A stretch of 8,059 nucleotides of DNA from Ruminococcus sp. (GTDB lineage Bacteria; Bacillota; Clostridia; Oscillospirales; Ruminococcaceae), in assembly GCA_014799765.1 (NCBI GenBank), contig JAAVHK010000063.1:1-8059 (forward strand), written 5' to 3'. The position numbers were made by a program, and so were the translations under genes. Shown here piece by piece: positions 6,435 to 8,059 of the stretch; position 1 is the first letter of the stretch, and every line of letters starts with the position of its first letter. The notes under the pieces were generated by a model that saw only the letters and a program-made list of their open reading frames with translations, was not told the origin of the DNA and made no database searches.

Positions 6435-8045
6435 TTAATATTCATAATAGTCTTCAACATAGTAATCGTCATATCCGTAATCATAATAGCCCTCGTTATA
6501 GTCGTAACTATAGTCATAGTCATAACTATTATCATAGTCATAATCGTAATTGTACTCGTCGTATACTGTAGTGGTTGTAGTTGTGGTAGTAGTGATTCTG
6601 TTCGGGTCAACAAACGAGCCTGCAACGTATCCGGCAAATGTAGTTGTAGTTTTTATCGGATTACCGCCTACATCTGTCAGCATAACTGCTGTAGTTTCTT
6701 CTGCCGGTACTTCTTCAGTGACTTCTTCCGTTACTTCTTCTGTAGTCTCTTCAGTTGATTCTTCTGTGGTCTCTTCAGTAGTTTCCTCGGTAGGTTCTTC
6801 TTCTGATTCCGGTACAAAATTCTCATTCAGCAGACCTAATTCATATTTCTTGTTGAGTATGCGTAAAACACTTTCGTCTATTCTTTCAGTACCTATATCA
6901 CCACTTTCTACTGCCTCACATACGGCGTCTATGGCTGATACAAGGTCTGACGGCATAAGTATTACGTCAACACCGGCTTTTACCGCCATTACTGACGCTT
7001 CCGCAGATGTATATATTTCCGAAACCGTACTCATCATATGGGAATCTGTTATTATAACGCCCTCAAAACCTAACTCGTTTCTTAAAAGTTCCGTGACTAC
7101 AGTATACGACAAATCAGACGGCAACCAATCGCCTACTCCTGATATAACCTGATGTCCTACCATTATGAAATCAACTCCGGAAGTTATTCCCGATTTAAAC
7201 GGTAAAAATTCCGTGTTTCTGAGGTCATCGACAGAACGGTTTATAGTAACATTGGCATCTGTATGTGTATCGCCTACTGAACCGCCCAGCCCCGGGAAAT
7301 GTTTCATTGTAGCCATAACTCCGGCATCTTTAAGACCTACTGCCACATTGGAAGCCATATCGGCGACTATATCCGGATTACTGCTGAAAATACGGTCACC
7401 GAGTTCACTGTAATAACCTGTACTTTCGTCAACTGTGTTTACGTCGGCTACCGGTGCGAAATCAAGATTAAAGCCGAGTGCTTTTAAGTCCGTGCCTATC
7501 TGATAACCTATCTCGTATGATACGTGCGAATCATTCTGTTCACCGTATACTGCCATATCCTCAAATGCCGTAGTACCTAATGTATCGGCTACTCTTGCGA
7601 CTGTTCCGCCCTCTTCGTCGACTGACATGAACATTCCGATACCGCTGTTTGCCAATGCACATTCCTGTATATCACTTATCATCTGCGAAGTCTGTTCAGT
7701 AGTCTCCAGATTTTCCGAAAACATTATAAGTCCGCCGATATTGTAATTTGCTATAGAATCGGCTACAATATCGTCATAAAGCGTTACTATATCATATCCC
7801 GAAAGCTGTTCAGGTGTTGTAATGAACATCTGACACACCTTATCATGCAGCGACATTCTTTCAAGTACTTTTTCCGGTACGGTCTTTTCCGGAGCAGGTG
7901 GCTCTGTTTCGGGTTCAGTAGCTTCCGTTACAGGTTCTGTAGACGGCTCTTCCGGTAAGTCCTCCGGATTCTGTTTTTTTTCGGCACAGGCACAGAGTGT
8001 CAAACTCATACTCAATGCCATAGCCATTAATTTTTTAACTTTCAT
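6435..8045 (-). CDS. nagZ: Secreted GH3 beta-N-acetylhexosaminidase lipoprotein (NagZ-like) with Thr/Glu linker and Tyr/Asp tail
   Basis: Glycoside hydrolase family 3 enzyme of 536 residues, expected to release N-acetylglucosamine from peptidoglycan fragments outside the membrane. Residues 1-20 form a lipoprotein signal with lipobox LCAC, lipidated at Cys20. An acidic Pro/Glu/Thr linker follows to about residue 57, then the catalytic barrel at about 58-410. Visible NagZ motifs are DEEGG at 143-147, KHFPG at 248-252, Asp259-Thr-His261 (the Asp-His acid/base dyad typical of NagZ) and ITDSH with the likely nucleophile Asp334. There is no second GH3 domain. Instead a Glu/Thr repeat (about 413-451), a run of nine Thr (485-493) and a Tyr/Asp-rich end (495-536) follow. 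The start is supported by an ideal TAGGAGGA seven bases upstream. The enzyme class is secure from the motifs; the exact substrate is inferred. It is first in the block, 40 bases before the next gene. Confidence 0.92.
   Translation of the reverse strand: MKVKKLMAMALSMSLTLCACAEKKQNPEDLPEEPSTEPVTEATEPETEPPAPEKTVPEKVLERMSLHDKVCQMFITTPEQLSGYDIVTLYDDIVADSIANYNIGGLIMFSENLETTEQTSQMISDIQECALANSGIGMFMSVDEEGGTVARVADTLGTTAFEDMAVYGEQNDSHVSYEIGYQIGTDLKALGFNLDFAPVADVNTVDESTGYYSELGDRIFSSNPDIVADMASNVAVGLKDAGVMATMKHFPGLGGSVGDTHTDANVTINRSVDDLRNTEFLPFKSGITSGVDFIMVGHQVISGVGDWLPSDLSYTVVTELLRNELGFEGVIITDSHMMSTVSEIYTSAEASVMAVKAGVDVILMPSDLVSAIDAVCEAVESGDIGTERIDESVLRILNKKYELGLLNENFVPESEEEPTEETTEETTEESTEETTEEVTEEVTEEVPAEETTAVMLTDVGGNPIKTTTTFAGYVAGSFVDPNRITTTTTTTTTVYDEYNYDYDYDNSYDYDYSYDYNEGYYDYGYDDYYVEDYYEY
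6438..6593 (-). repeat. Poly-Thr run and Tyr/Asp-rich C-terminal tail of the GH3 lipoprotein
   Basis: Nine consecutive Thr codons (residues 485-493, bases 6593-6567) mix ACT, ACC and ACA. They are followed after one Val by a 42-residue end made largely of YD pairs. That end has 19 Tyr, 11 Asp, 4 Glu and no Lys or Arg. At DNA level it is an imperfect GACTAT hexamer repeat. No known wall-anchoring motif (LPXTG, LysM, choline-binding or SLH) is seen, and the N-terminal lipid already provides an anchor. Function unknown. Confidence 0.8.
6693..6809 (-). repeat. Glu/Thr tandem-repeat linker in the GH3 lipoprotein
   Basis: Residues 413-451 are an imperfect repeat of a TEE/TTEE unit that drifts into VTEE near its end. 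The codons vary (GAA/GAG, ACT/ACA/ACC), so the repeat is kept at protein level rather than being a fresh DNA slippage tract. It probably serves as a stiff, acidic spacer between the catalytic barrel and the C-terminal segments, like the Thr/Pro/Glu linkers of Firmicute surface enzymes. This role is inferred. Confidence 0.8.
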
Positions 8046-8052
8046 TTAAAAT

Positions 8053-8059
8053 CCTCCTA
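8053..8059 (-). promoter_or_regulatory. Ribosome binding site of the GH3 lipoprotein gene
   Basis: Read on the minus strand, the last bases of the window are TAGGAGGA followed by TTTTAA and the ATG at 8045. This is close to a perfect anti-16S match with optimal spacing, so it fixes the start codon and predicts strong translation. Any promoter lies beyond the window edge. Confidence 0.85.

Noticed and set aside
6410..6637. Minus-strand 75-codon frame with Thr/Ile/Met repeats
   Set aside because: It is the Tyr/Asp tail of the GH3 gene read in another frame; repetitive composition explains its openness.
6550..7152. Plus-strand open frame of 200 codons with a Val run
   Set aside because: It is the antisense shadow of the GH3 Thr/Glu repeat region: Thr codons read backwards give the Val/Ser runs. 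No ribosome binding site or family motif.

Overview
The window is a compact, co-directional block of nine genes, all on the minus strand, so transcription runs from position 8059 toward position 1. The DNA is AT-leaning (roughly 40% G+C by eye), with strong AGGAGG-type ribosome binding sites. It carries an endonuclease-type MutL and a Gram-positive SepF/YlmE/YlmH division cluster. The first gene is a lipoprotein with Thr-rich and Glu/Thr-rich linkers. Together these suggest a Clostridia-class Firmicute, probably Ruminococcus-like (Oscillospiraceae). That placement is an inference from gene content and linker style, not from a search.

In transcription order the genes are: (1) a secreted GH3 beta-N-acetylhexosaminidase (NagZ-like) lipoprotein with an extraordinary Thr/Glu linker and a Tyr/Asp-rich C-terminus (8045-6435); (2) an unrecognised 106-residue acidic protein (6394-6074), translationally coupled to (3) mutL (6077-4164); (4) miaA, which appears to start at a CTG codon (4150-3200); (5) hfq (3134-2895), with a probable promoter of its own overlapping the miaA stop codon; (6) a membrane-anchored HlyD-like protein (2879-1596); (7) a YggS/YlmE PLP-binding protein (1595-891); (8) sepF (808-212); (9) the start of ylmH (212-1, cut by the window edge).

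The genes form three groups: cell-wall turnover (GH3), nucleic-acid maintenance and RNA control (mutL, miaA, hfq), and septum formation (hlyD-like, ylmE, sepF, ylmH). I see no convincing intrinsic terminator between any pair. Several junctions overlap or abut (ATGA at orf106/mutL, TAAATG at hlyD-like/ylmE, TAATG at sepF/ylmH), so most or all of the block could be read as one transcript, with re-initiation at hfq.

The most interesting signals are: the 82-base leader before sepF, where a perfect 9-bp hairpin carries a 9-nt loop that is exactly complementary to the 9 nt directly upstream of the sepF Shine-Dalgarno; the CTG start of miaA behind a strong Shine-Dalgarno; and the Tyr/Asp tail of the GH3 lipoprotein (19 Tyr and 15 acidic residues among the last 42, no basic residue). 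No mobile element, CRISPR array, tRNA or rRNA is visible, and no stretch longer than 300 bases lacks a gene.
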